Assembly (NCBI GenBank): GCA_018240525.1 | Contig: JAFEFN010000014.1 | Span: 606,487-670,486, forward strand | Source of the DNA: Pseudomonadota bacterium | GTDB taxonomy: Bacteria > Pseudomonadota > Gammaproteobacteria > Steroidobacterales > Steroidobacteraceae | Direction: 5' to 3' | Length of the DNA stretch: 64,000 nt | Shown here: one piece after another, positions 1 through 8,292 of the stretch | How the letters are laid out: every line of letters starts with the position of its first letter | Numbering within the stretch: position 1 is the first letter of the stretch | Made by a program: the position numbers and the translations under genes | Notes under the pieces: generated by a model | The model's database searches: none | Seen by the model: the letters and a program-made list of their open reading frames with translations, nothing else | Told to the model about the DNA's origin: nothing

Positions 1-706
1 GGCCGCTGGCCTCGAGGACGGACCACTGCTGGGAATGACACACCGGGCACATCGGGCCGGGCGGGTGGTGCAGCCGAGCGCACTGGCCGCAGCGCCGGAT
101 CAGCAGGCGGCGCTGGTTCAGGCCGTCCCAGAAGAAGGCGCTGTCGGCGGTGATGGCCGGGCGCGGGTGCGGCGGCTTCATCGCCGCCGGAGCGGCCGCC
201 GCCACCTGCGTCGGCCGGTACTTGAGGATGCGGAAGCGCATGCGCCCCACCACCTCGCCGCGCTGGTCGGTGAACTCGTAGCGGTAGTCGAGGAAGTGTC
301 CCGGGCCGAGCGCGGTCTGCTTCTGGTCCGACACCCCCACGAAGGTCACCTGCTGCGTGACGAGATCGCCGGGGTGCAGGTAACGCACGTACTCCTGGGA
401 CAGGTTCGTGGCGACCACCGCCGTGAAGCCGGCCGCATCCATCTCATCGATACCGGTGAGCCGGGCCACGGCGCCGCCGGAGCCATCCGGGGTGAACCCG
501 CGCATCGTCCACACTTCCAGCATCGCCGGCGGGGCGAGCGGTGCCTGCTCGTCGAGGTAGGCGGGATTGCGCTCGCCCATGGCCGCGCACCAGCGCCGGA
601 TCATGGGGAGGTTCACCGGGTCGGTGGCGGTGCGCGCCGGTGCGGCGGGGCTGCCCTGCCGTCCGCGCAGCTGCACCAGCCAGTCCGGTGCGGCCGCCGC
701 GCTCAC
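1..706 (-). CDS. MaoC-like hydratase / zinc-ribbon (DUF35) fusion protein, partial
   Basis: The gene runs off the left edge; only the first 235 residues can be read. It starts at GTG (704-706), overlapping the stop of the acyl-CoA dehydrogenase gene as GTGA, so translation is probably coupled. Residues 1-165 look like a MaoC/FAS1-type hot-dog fold. A four-cysteine zinc ribbon follows (C206, C209, C220, C223), typical of the OB-fold DUF35 module. This architecture is known from ChsH2-type subunits of enoyl-CoA hydratases acting on steroid side chains and other bulky acyl-CoAs. The neighbouring ligase and dehydrogenase fit a beta-oxidation step: activate, desaturate, hydrate. A partner MaoC subunit may lie beyond the edge. 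The substrate cannot be read from the sequence. Confidence 0.75.
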   Translation of the reverse strand, partial: MSAAAAPDWLVQLRGRQGSPAAPARTATDPVNLPMIRRWCAAMGERNPAYLDEQAPLAPPAMLEVWTMRGFTPDGSGGAVARLTGIDEMDAAGFTAVVATNLSQEYVRYLHPGDLVTQQVTFVGVSDQKQTALGPGHFLDYRYEFTDQRGEVVGRMRFRILKYRPTQVAAAAPAAMKPPHPRPAITADSAFFWDGLNQRRLLIRRCGQCARLHHPPGPMCPVCHSQQWSVLEASG

Positions 707-1878
707 CGGGACACCGCCGCGCGCGGGAGCCCCAGCCCCATCTGCGCCACCATGTCGCGCAGCACTTCCGTCGTCCCGCCGCCGAAGGTGTTGATCTGGC
801 AGCGCCGGTACTCGGCCTCGAGGCGGCCGCGCAGGATGGCGCCGGGCGAATCCCCCTGCAGCAGGCCGGAAGGACCAGTGACCTCGAGCAGCAGGCGCAA
901 CACGCGGATGTAACTCTCGGTGCTGAAGACCTTGCAGGCGCCGGCCAGCTGCGCGCGCGTCTCCCCCTGCGCGACCTCCCAGGCGACGCGGTTGCCGAGG
1001 ACCGCATAGGCCTGCAGCAGCGCGTAGCACTCGGCAAGCGCGACCTGCACCCACGGCGCATCGATGACCCGGCCATCCGCGGCCGGGGTGCTGCGCGCCC
1101 AGGCGAGCGTGTCATCGAAGCAGCCCTGCGCGCCGTAGGCCAGCGCGGCCAGGCCCACGCGCTCGTGGTTGAGCTGCTCGGTGATCAGCTGCCAGCCGCC
1201 GTTCAGATCGCCGACCAGCATCGCGGCCGGCACGCGCACGTCCTTGTAGAAGGTCACGTTGGTCCGGATACCGCCCACGGTGTGGATCGGCGTGAGCGCA
1301 AAGCCCGGCAGGCGCGTGTCGACCATGAGGATGGAGATGCCGCGGTGGCCGCCCGCCGGATCGGTGCGCGCGGCGAGCCAGACGTAGTCGGCCCCTTCCG
1401 CCCCGCTCGTGAACACCTTCTGCCCGTTGATGAGGAAGCTGTCCCCGTCGCGCACGGCCTGGGTCTTCAGGGCGGCAAGGTCCGTGCCGGCCTGCGGCTC
1501 GGTGTATCCCACCGCGAAGTTCAGCTCGCCGCGGGCGATGCGCGGCAGGATGTCGCGCTTCTGGGCCTCGGTGCCGCGGCGGATCAGGGCGGGACCGATG
1601 GTGTTGACCGTGACGAAGGGAAACGGCGCCTCGGCCAGCCACAGCTCCTCGAGCACGATCTTCTGGGCGAGCGGGTCCAGGCCGCGGCCGCCGTATTGCT
1701 TCGGCCAGCCGGGGGTCAGCCAGCCGTCGGCGCCCATGCGCCTCACGAGCGCCCGGTACGCAGGCCCGCTCTCGCGATCTTGCGTGGCGGCGCGTGCCTC
1801 GGGCGTCATGAGCTTCGCAAGATAGCTGCGGAACTCCTGTCGCAGCGCCCGTTGCTCCTCGGTGTAGGCGACGCGCAC
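703..1878 (-). CDS. acyl-CoA dehydrogenase (FadE-like)
   Basis: A 391-residue flavoprotein of the acyl-CoA dehydrogenase family, which makes the trans-2-enoyl-CoA and passes electrons to ETF. The flavin-contact stretch GYTEPQAGTDLAAL is at 124-137 and NGQKVFTSGAEGADYVW at 151-167. The C-terminal FGGGTTEV has no glutamate at the position used by medium-chain enzymes. E239 in NHER lies where isovaleryl-CoA dehydrogenase and several FadE proteins place the base in helix G, so it is the likely catalytic residue (inference). The start is GTG at 1876-1878, two bases after the upstream ligase stop. It overlaps the MaoC/DUF35 gene downstream. The three genes look like one operon for a non-linear or branched acyl-CoA. 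Confidence 0.88.
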   Translation of the reverse strand: MRVAYTEEQRALRQEFRSYLAKLMTPEARAATQDRESGPAYRALVRRMGADGWLTPGWPKQYGGRGLDPLAQKIVLEELWLAEAPFPFVTVNTIGPALIRRGTEAQKRDILPRIARGELNFAVGYTEPQAGTDLAALKTQAVRDGDSFLINGQKVFTSGAEGADYVWLAARTDPAGGHRGISILMVDTRLPGFALTPIHTVGGIRTNVTFYKDVRVPAAMLVGDLNGGWQLITEQLNHERVGLAALAYGAQGCFDDTLAWARSTPAADGRVIDAPWVQVALAECYALLQAYAVLGNRVAWEVAQGETRAQLAGACKVFSTESYIRVLRLLLEVTGPSGLLQGDSPGAILRGRLEAEYRRCQINTFGGGTTEVLRDMVAQMGLGLPRAAVSR

Positions 1879-1880
1879 CG

Positions 1881-3695
1881 CTAGTCCCCGGCGAACGGCG
1901 CGATGCCGAGGGCCGTGAGCGTCGCGGCGGTCAGCGGCAGGTAGGTGCCCGCGCGCGCATCGCGCACGAAGAGCGCATCCGCCGTCCGTGACGGGTCGTA
2001 GCCGGCGCGCTGCAGGTCGATCTTGCGCAGCTTGAAGGTGGTGGTGAGGTCCGCATCCCGGGAGATGCGCACGAAGAGCGGCACCGCGTAATCGGCCAGG
2101 CGCGCGGCGGCGAAGGCGTGGAAGGCCTGGGCATCGAACAGCCGCGGATCCGCATAGGTCAGCGCCACCATGCCCGCCCTGCCCTCCGCACCGGCCACCC
2201 TGACCCCGTAGACGTTGACCACCGCCGGGCCCGGGAAGCGGCCCAGCGCTTCGGCCACCTCGTCGGTCGAGACGTTCTCGCCCTTCCAGCGGAAGGTATC
2301 CCCGACCCGGTCGACGAAGTAGTAGTAGTCCTCGGCATCAAAGCGCACCAGGTCGCCCGAGCGCACCCAGCGATCCCCCGGGCGGAACAGGTTGCGCAGG
2401 ATCTTCGCCTCGGTCGCCTGCGCGGAGGTGTAGCCCTCGAAGAAGCCGGCCGCGGTCGGCCCGTCGAGGATCTCCGCGATCAGCTCGCCCACCTCCCCGG
2501 GCCGGCACAGCACGGGGGAGCCGTCCGCGGCGCGCACGTGGGTGCCGGACTCGGCGTCGTAGCGCAGCACGCGGATGTTGCTGCGCTCCGGGTACGGCAG
2601 GCGCCCGACCGAGCCCACCTTGTTGTCGACGTTGGTGATGCCGTAGTTGGCCTCGGTCGAGCCCAGGCCCTCGCAGATGCGCTCGATGCCGAAGCGGTGC
2701 GCGAACTCACGCCATACGTCCGCCTTCAGCCCCGCGCCGCTCATGCGGCGCAGGGTGTGCTCGCGGTCATCGGTGCGCGGCGGCTGGCTGAGCAGGTAGC
2801 GGCAGATCTCGCCGATGTAGTACCAGGCGGTGACGCGGTGGGTGCGCACGTCGTTCCAGAACTCGCTCGCGCTGAAGCGCCGGCGCAGCACGATCGGGAT
2901 CCCCAGGTGCAGCGCCACCGACACCACCACCATGCCGCCGGCGCCGTGGTAGAGCGGCAGCACGTTGTAGAAGACGTCGCCGCGCTTCAGATCCAGCAGG
3001 CCGGCGATGACGCCGCCCGCGTTCAGGAAGCGCAGGTGGCTCATCAGCGCCGCCTTGGGCAGGCCGGTGGTGCCGGAGGTGAAGATGAAGTACAGCGGGT
3101 CCCCCAGCCGCACGCCGGCGCGGTGCCTGCGGTCCGGGTTCGCATCGCTCGAGCGGGCCATGGCCTCCTCGAGCGAGGCACTGCCCGGGACGCACGCCAC
3201 GGGTGCGACACCGGGTGGGGCGAACTGGAGCACGCTCGCCGGCAGCTCCGCCGCCTCGAGGGAGGCGACGCGGTCGGCACACTCCGGGCCGTACACCAGG
3301 GCGCGCGCGGCGGTCTGCTCGAGGGCATGCTTGAGGATAGGGCCGCGCGCCGAGGTGTTCAGCAGCGCCGTGCGGATGCCCACCTTGGCCAGCCCCAGCC
3401 ACACCATCGGGAATTCAGGGTAGTTGTCCATCATCAGGGCGACGACGTCGCCGGGCTTGAGGCCGCGCGCGAGCGCGGCGTGGGCGATGCGGTTCGCGCC
3501 CTGGTTCAGCTGGCTGAAGCTCAGCGTGCGGCCCTCGAACACCATGAAGGGCAGCCCGGCAGCATCCACCGCCCGCTCCTCCAGCATGTCCGCGACGCTG
3601 TAGGGCTGGTCACGGCGGTAGCCGGCGATCAGCGCATAGCCCCTGTTGAGCCGCTGCTGCGTGATCTCGCGGGGAACGACGTCGGTCTCGGCCAC
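1881..3695 (-). CDS. FATP-type long-chain/very-long-chain acyl-CoA synthetase
   Basis: A 604-residue AMP-forming ligase that adenylates a carboxylic acid and transfers it to CoA. The AMP-binding motif FTSGTTGLPKAA is at about 205-216. The FATP-family signatures YHGAGGM, GEICRYLL and GLGSTEAN follow, then the hinge region RVGDTFRWKGENVST. I chose GTG at 3693-3695, after AGGAACCG, because the frame open further upstream (to 4010) runs through the facing TMEM175-like gene and its translation is unlike any ligase. The gene heads the operon with the dehydrogenase and MaoC/DUF35 genes. FATP-family enzymes activate long-chain, bile or steroid side-chain acids; which one is used here is unknown. Confidence 0.88.
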   Translation of the reverse strand: MAETDVVPREITQQRLNRGYALIAGYRRDQPYSVADMLEERAVDAAGLPFMVFEGRTLSFSQLNQGANRIAHAALARGLKPGDVVALMMDNYPEFPMVWLGLAKVGIRTALLNTSARGPILKHALEQTAARALVYGPECADRVASLEAAELPASVLQFAPPGVAPVACVPGSASLEEAMARSSDANPDRRHRAGVRLGDPLYFIFTSGTTGLPKAALMSHLRFLNAGGVIAGLLDLKRGDVFYNVLPLYHGAGGMVVVSVALHLGIPIVLRRRFSASEFWNDVRTHRVTAWYYIGEICRYLLSQPPRTDDREHTLRRMSGAGLKADVWREFAHRFGIERICEGLGSTEANYGITNVDNKVGSVGRLPYPERSNIRVLRYDAESGTHVRAADGSPVLCRPGEVGELIAEILDGPTAAGFFEGYTSAQATEAKILRNLFRPGDRWVRSGDLVRFDAEDYYYFVDRVGDTFRWKGENVSTDEVAEALGRFPGPAVVNVYGVRVAGAEGRAGMVALTYADPRLFDAQAFHAFAAARLADYAVPLFVRISRDADLTTTFKLRKIDLQRAGYDPSRTADALFVRDARAGTYLPLTAATLTALGIAPFAGD

Positions 3696-3815
3696 ACCGG
3701 TTCCTGGAGTGTTCGGGACGTGCAGCCTAGCACCGCGCCGGCGCGGCGGGCCTACCCAAACTGGGGGGCGCGGGGCGATTGGTCTATCCGCGTGCAAGTC
3801 CGTAGGATCCCCGCC

Positions 3816-4406
3816 ATGAACTCCGCCCGCCTCGAAGCCTTCACCGATGGCGTCATCGCCATCGTCATCACCATCATGGTCCTCGAGCTGCACGTGCCCC
3901 AGGGCGCCGACCTGGCGGCGCTGAAGGCCCAGGCCCCGATCCTGCTCGCCTACGTGCTCAGCTACGTGAACGTCGGCATCTTCTGGAACAACCACCACCA
4001 CATGCTGCACATGACCGACAAGGTCAACGGCGCGGTGCTGTGGGCCAACCTCAACCTGCTCTTCTGGCTGACCCTGATCCCGTTCGTGATCCGCTGGATC
4101 GATGAAACCGGCTTCACCACCGCCCCGGTGGCGGCCTACGGATTCATCCTGGCCTGCGCGGCCATCGGCTACGTCATCCTGCAGCGCCAGATCATCGCCG
4201 CCAACGGCGGGGCCGAGTCACGCCTGGCCCGCGCGCTCGGCAACGACCTGAAGGGCAAGCTGTCGCTGCTGCTGTACGTCACGGGATTCGCGGTCGCGTT
4301 CGTGCAGCCGTGGCTGTCCATCGCCGCCTACATCGCCGTCGCACTGATCTGGCTGATCCCAGACCGGCGCATCGAGGACCGCCTGCGCGGCGCCCGGCCC
4401 GGCTGA
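3816..4406 (+). CDS. TMEM175 family (DUF1211) potassium channel-like membrane protein
   Basis: A 196-residue polytopic protein. It opens with the family signature ARLEAFTDGVIAIVITIMVLEL, equivalent to the FSDG-containing first helix of TMEM175 channels, where this helix lines the pore. About six hydrophobic segments follow, including an NHHHML stretch between helices. The family forms tetrameric potassium-permeable channels in bacteria, and the length matches single-repeat bacterial members. The start ATG is preceded by TAGGATCC. It is transcribed away from the acyl-CoA ligase and converges on the aldehyde dehydrogenase gene, whose stop lies 4 bases beyond. It has no evident link to the catabolic neighbours. 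Confidence 0.85.
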   Translation: MNSARLEAFTDGVIAIVITIMVLELHVPQGADLAALKAQAPILLAYVLSYVNVGIFWNNHHHMLHMTDKVNGAVLWANLNLLFWLTLIPFVIRWIDETGFTTAPVAAYGFILACAAIGYVILQRQIIAANGGAESRLARALGNDLKGKLSLLLYVTGFAVAFVQPWLSIAAYIAVALIWLIPDRRIEDRLRGARPG

Positions 4407-4410
4407 CCGG

Positions 4411-5859
4411 TCAGCGCGTCAGGAAGTCCAGGACCCGGTCGGCGAGCGCCCCGAACGGCGGCCAGAGCATGCGCATGCCGCTCACCGGCGCCTGGTAGAA
4501 CACCGGCCGCAGCTTGGAGAAGGTCAGGAACCCATCGCGGCCATGGTAGTGGCCCATGCCGCTCGCCCCCACGCCGCCGAACGGCAGGTCGTGCTGGCCG
4601 ACGTGCCAGAGCGCATCGTTCACCGCAACCCCGCCCGACATCACCGCCTGCAGCAGCGCGGCGACGGTGCGGCGCGAGCGGCTGAAGGGATAGAAGGCCA
4701 GCGGCCGCGGGCGCGCATTGATGAAGCTCACGGCCTCGGCGAGCTCCCGGTAGCCGATGACCGGCAGGACCGGCCCGAAGATCTCCCGCTGCAGCAGCTC
4801 GCAATCCTGCGGCGCGTTCAGCACCAGGTGCGGGCTGATCTTGCGGCTCGCCTCGTCCCAGGGCTTGCCCGGCACGAGCTGCACCAGCGTGGCGCCGCGC
4901 GAGCGCGCCTCCTCGAGCGCACGGGTGATGCGGGCAAAGGACTTCGCGTCGATGATCGAGGTGAAGTCCGGGCTCGCCAGCTCCGGATAGCGCTGGACGG
5001 CGATCTCGCGCGCGGCCGCGACGAACTCGTCGATGCGCCCCTGCGGGGCCAGGAGGTAGTCGACCGTCGTGCAGATCTGGCCGGCGTTCATGAGCTTCAC
5101 GAACAGGATGCGCTCGGCGGCCGTGCGCACCGGGAAGTCAGCGCACAGCAGCGCCGGTGACTTGCCGCCCAGCTCGAGCGTGACCGGCACCAGGTTCGCC
5201 GCCGCCGCCGCCATCACGCTGCGCCCGGTCTGCGTGGAGCCGGTGAACAGCAGGTGGTCGAAGGGCAGCTGCGAGAATTCGATCCCGACGCCGCCGGTCT
5301 CGTCGAACACGGCGAGCTTGTCGGCGGGGAAGTAGCGCGGCAGGCGCTCGATCAGGAGTGCGGCGAAGTGGCGCGAGTTCTCCGACAGCTTCACCATCGC
5401 GCGGTTGCCGGCGGCGAACACCGAGGTGAGCGCGACGAAGGTGAGGTTGATCGGGAAGTTCCACGGCACGATCATGCCGACGACCCCGAGGGGCTGCGGA
5501 ATTACGCGGTTGCGCGCCCCCGGGAACAGCAGCAGGTCCACGGCGCGCCGCTGGCGGCGCATCCAGCCGCGCAGGTGGCGCCGGGTGTACTTGATGCCAT
5601 CCAGCACTGGCACGATCTCCCCGAGCAGGGTCTCGTGCCGCGAGCGGCAGCCGTAGTCCCGGTTGACCGCGGCGACCATGTCGTCGCGGTTCTCGCGGAT
5701 GAAGCGCGCGAGCGTCGCCAGGTCCGCGAGCCGCTGCCGATGGGTCGGCACCGGGTCGCGGCCGCAGGCCTGGCGCTGCGCCTCGAGCGCCGCCTTGAGC
5801 ATCGAACGCACTTCTTCGGTGGCCACCGGGGCCGTGCTGTCTTCCAGCCGTGCGTTCAT
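4411..5859 (-). CDS. coniferyl-aldehyde-type NAD(P)-dependent aldehyde dehydrogenase
   Basis: A 482-residue member of the aldehyde dehydrogenase superfamily that oxidises aldehydes to carboxylic acids. The substrate-stabilising asparagine is N134 in PWNFP. The general base is E229 in TLELGGKSP and the nucleophile is C263 in GQICTTVDY. The GQICTT form and the C-terminal SGMGHYHGRDGF signature are those of the coniferyl aldehyde dehydrogenase (CalB) and long-chain aldehyde dehydrogenase branch. The C-terminus (PVFYQAP, then a hydrophobic stretch) suggests membrane association, as in fatty aldehyde dehydrogenases. It lies 22 bases downstream of the TonB receptor gene and may be co-transcribed with it. 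The actual aldehyde is not known. Confidence 0.87.
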   Translation of the reverse strand: MNARLEDSTAPVATEEVRSMLKAALEAQRQACGRDPVPTHRQRLADLATLARFIRENRDDMVAAVNRDYGCRSRHETLLGEIVPVLDGIKYTRRHLRGWMRRQRRAVDLLLFPGARNRVIPQPLGVVGMIVPWNFPINLTFVALTSVFAAGNRAMVKLSENSRHFAALLIERLPRYFPADKLAVFDETGGVGIEFSQLPFDHLLFTGSTQTGRSVMAAAAANLVPVTLELGGKSPALLCADFPVRTAAERILFVKLMNAGQICTTVDYLLAPQGRIDEFVAAAREIAVQRYPELASPDFTSIIDAKSFARITRALEEARSRGATLVQLVPGKPWDEASRKISPHLVLNAPQDCELLQREIFGPVLPVIGYRELAEAVSFINARPRPLAFYPFSRSRRTVAALLQAVMSGGVAVNDALWHVGQHDLPFGGVGASGMGHYHGRDGFLTFSKLRPVFYQAPVSGMRMLWPPFGALADRVLDFLTR

Positions 5860-5881
5860 GCCTGCTCCTCTGGATACGATC

Positions 5882-8269
5882 CTAGAAGTGCGCTCCCAGC
5901 TCCACGCCCCAGAAGCGCGGCGCGCTGACGCTCGCGAACGGGGTGCCCAGGGTCTGCACGCTGATGTTCTGCACGCCCGTCACGTAGCGCTTATCAAACA
6001 CGTTGTTGGCGAAGACGGCAACCGTGACCGGCACGCGCGAGTGGCTGACCCACGCCAGGCGCACGTCGGTGCGGTTGGTGGCCTCGTTGGTCTTGAACGG
6101 GGTCGTCAGGCAGCCGTAGTTGTCCGGCGAGTCGGCATTGCAGCGACCCGGGCCGACGTAGGCATCCTGCAGGGTGAAGTCCACGTCTCCGTTGATGACG
6201 TCGTGCACGACGTAGTCGAGGCCGCCGGCGATCTGCCAGAACGGCACGCCGGTGGCCTGCCCGCTCAGGTCACGCCCGGTGGGCGAGAGGAAGTCCTTGT
6301 AGGTCGAGTCGATGTAGGTCGCGATGAGGTTCAGGCGCAGCCCCTCGGTCGCCTGCCAGTGCGTCTCCAGGTCCGCACCCCAGGCGTGCACGTCGCTGAT
6401 GGTGACCTGGTAGCTCGGGATCTCCCCTGCCGGGTTCTGCAGGTACAGGTTCTGCAGGTTGGTGTAGTCGTAGTAGTACGCCGAGGCGTTCACCAGCAGC
6501 TTGTGGTCGAAGTACTCGCTCTTCATGCCGAGCTCGTAGTTGTTCACCTTCTCCGGGTTGTACTTCGCCCCGGGCGAGAGCGCGTTGTAGCCGCCGGCCT
6601 GGTAGCCCTTGGCGTAGGACAGGTAGTACATCAGGTTGTCCTGCGGCTTGAAGTCGAGCACCACGCGCGGGCTGGTGTCGTTCCAGCTGTCGTTGTAACG
6701 CAGCGGGGCGTTCAGCGAGGCGGCGAAGTTGAAGGCGATGTTCTGCGTGTACGGGAACGGCGGCAGCGGGAAGCCCAGGGCCGCCAGTTCCGCGAGCCCG
6801 GCATCCAGTTCGTTCGCGGTGCGGGTCGGGCTGTACCAGCTGAAGTCCTTCTCGTCGTGCGTGAAGCGGATACCCGTGGTCAGGTTCCACTTCGGCGCGA
6901 TGTGCCAGATCACGTCGGCGTAGGCGGCGAGCGCCCGCGAGTAGCCGTGGTTGTACATGTTCTCCTGCCACGTATTGCCCAGCAGGTTGACCGGGATGCC
7001 GAACTCCGCGGCCGCCTGGCTGATCGGGCCGTAGATGCCGCCCGGCAGCAGCTGCGTCTGTGTCAGCAGCGTGTCGATGCTGTCGGTGTACAGGTTGACC
7101 TGGCTGTCCTGGTGCGCATCGTCGTAGTAGTAGCTCACGCCGGTTACCCAGTCGGCGAGCGCGCTCTTGCTGCCGAGGCTGATCTCCTGCGTGAAGCTCT
7201 TGTTCTGTTCGATGTTGACGTCGTCGAAGTACAGGTAGATGCGGTTGGTGCCGTCCTGCTCCTCGCGGTTGTAGGTGTTGAAGTGCCGGTAGCCGCTGAT
7301 CGAGGTCAGGTCGCCGAAGGAGAACGAGTGCTCGATGCGCAGCGTCACCCCGTCATAGGTGCGGCTCTCGCGCGGATTGACCGTGTCGGACAGCAGCGGC
7401 GCCTGGAAGGGGCTCAGCCAGTTGGCAGGATCGGTCGGGTACGGCGGCAGTCCCGGCGCGGGCGGCAGGTTGGCGATGCCGATCGCCGGGCGCGGCGGCT
7501 GCGCCAGGTTCTCGTGCTCGTAGATGACGCGGAAATTGGTGTCCGCGGGGCCGTGCCACAGCAGCTGCGCACGCACGCCCCAGTCCCCGTCGCGCTCGTA
7601 GCGCACCCCGGTCTCCGCATCCTGCAGCCAGCCCTTGCTGCGATTGCTGACGAAGCTCACGCGCCCGTCCAGTCCCGGAGCGATCTGGCCGTTGACCATG
7701 CCCTCGTAGTACTGGCTGCCGTAATTGCCCCAGCGCGCCTTGGCATCCGCCGACAGCACGTCGGTCGGCTCGTTGGAGATGACCGAGATCGCGCCGGCGG
7801 CGCTGTTGCGGCCGAACAGGGTGCCCTGCGGGCCCTTGAGGACCTCGATGCGCTGCACGTCATTGAACAGCAGCAGTGCGCCGCCGGTCTTGCCGGCGTA
7901 GACCCCGTCCTGGTAGATGCCGATCGGCGAGTCGGTGCCGATGCCGAAGTCCGAGACGCTGATGCCGCGCAGGGTGTAGCCCGGCTGAGTCGGCTGATCA
8001 CCGCTCACCTGCAGCCCTGGGATGTAGCCGCTCATGCTGGCCAGGTCCGTCGCCGCGAGCTTGTCGATCTGCACCGCGTTCACCACCTGCAGCGTGATCG
8101 GCACGTCCTGCGAGACCTCGGTGCGGTGCTGGGCCGTGACGGTCACGGTCATGAGCTCCCCGCTGTCCACGAATTCCGCCGCGGTCGGCGCATCGGCCGC
8201 TGCAGCGATGCCGCCTGCGCACCAGCCGAGCAACGACAGGTAGATGGATTGACGACGGATGCTCATCAT
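5882..8269 (-). CDS. TonB-dependent outer membrane receptor
   Basis: A 795-residue outer-membrane transporter with a signal peptide (RRQSIYLSLLGWCAGGIAAA). A TonB-box-like stretch (ELMTVTVTAQ) is followed by the plug domain with YTLRGISVSDFGIGTDSPIG and VEVLKGPQG-like motifs (IEVLKGPQGTLFGRNSAAGAI). The rest is a long beta-barrel rich in aromatic-alternating strands, ending in FWGVELGAHF with a terminal Phe. Two adjacent ATG codons (8267-8269 and 8264-8266) both follow GGAGATC; I used the first. The barrel resembles the large family expanded in sphingomonads and steroid degraders, which imports hydrophobic or oligomeric substrates rather than only siderophores. The beta-helix and diheme cytochrome pair lies directly upstream and the aldehyde dehydrogenase downstream, so all four may share one role. 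Confidence 0.9.
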   Translation of the reverse strand: MMSIRRQSIYLSLLGWCAGGIAAAADAPTAAEFVDSGELMTVTVTAQHRTEVSQDVPITLQVVNAVQIDKLAATDLASMSGYIPGLQVSGDQPTQPGYTLRGISVSDFGIGTDSPIGIYQDGVYAGKTGGALLLFNDVQRIEVLKGPQGTLFGRNSAAGAISVISNEPTDVLSADAKARWGNYGSQYYEGMVNGQIAPGLDGRVSFVSNRSKGWLQDAETGVRYERDGDWGVRAQLLWHGPADTNFRVIYEHENLAQPPRPAIGIANLPPAPGLPPYPTDPANWLSPFQAPLLSDTVNPRESRTYDGVTLRIEHSFSFGDLTSISGYRHFNTYNREEQDGTNRIYLYFDDVNIEQNKSFTQEISLGSKSALADWVTGVSYYYDDAHQDSQVNLYTDSIDTLLTQTQLLPGGIYGPISQAAAEFGIPVNLLGNTWQENMYNHGYSRALAAYADVIWHIAPKWNLTTGIRFTHDEKDFSWYSPTRTANELDAGLAELAALGFPLPPFPYTQNIAFNFAASLNAPLRYNDSWNDTSPRVVLDFKPQDNLMYYLSYAKGYQAGGYNALSPGAKYNPEKVNNYELGMKSEYFDHKLLVNASAYYYDYTNLQNLYLQNPAGEIPSYQVTISDVHAWGADLETHWQATEGLRLNLIATYIDSTYKDFLSPTGRDLSGQATGVPFWQIAGGLDYVVHDVINGDVDFTLQDAYVGPGRCNADSPDNYGCLTTPFKTNEATNRTDVRLAWVSHSRVPVTVAVFANNVFDKRYVTGVQNISVQTLGTPFASVSAPRFWGVELGAHF

Positions 8270-8292
8270 GGGATCTCCGGTAAGGCTACAAG

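Noticed and set aside
2118..3815. Upstream extension of the TMEM175-like frame
   Set aside because: It is antisense to the acyl-CoA ligase; the membrane protein signature begins at the ATG at 3816 after a ribosome site.
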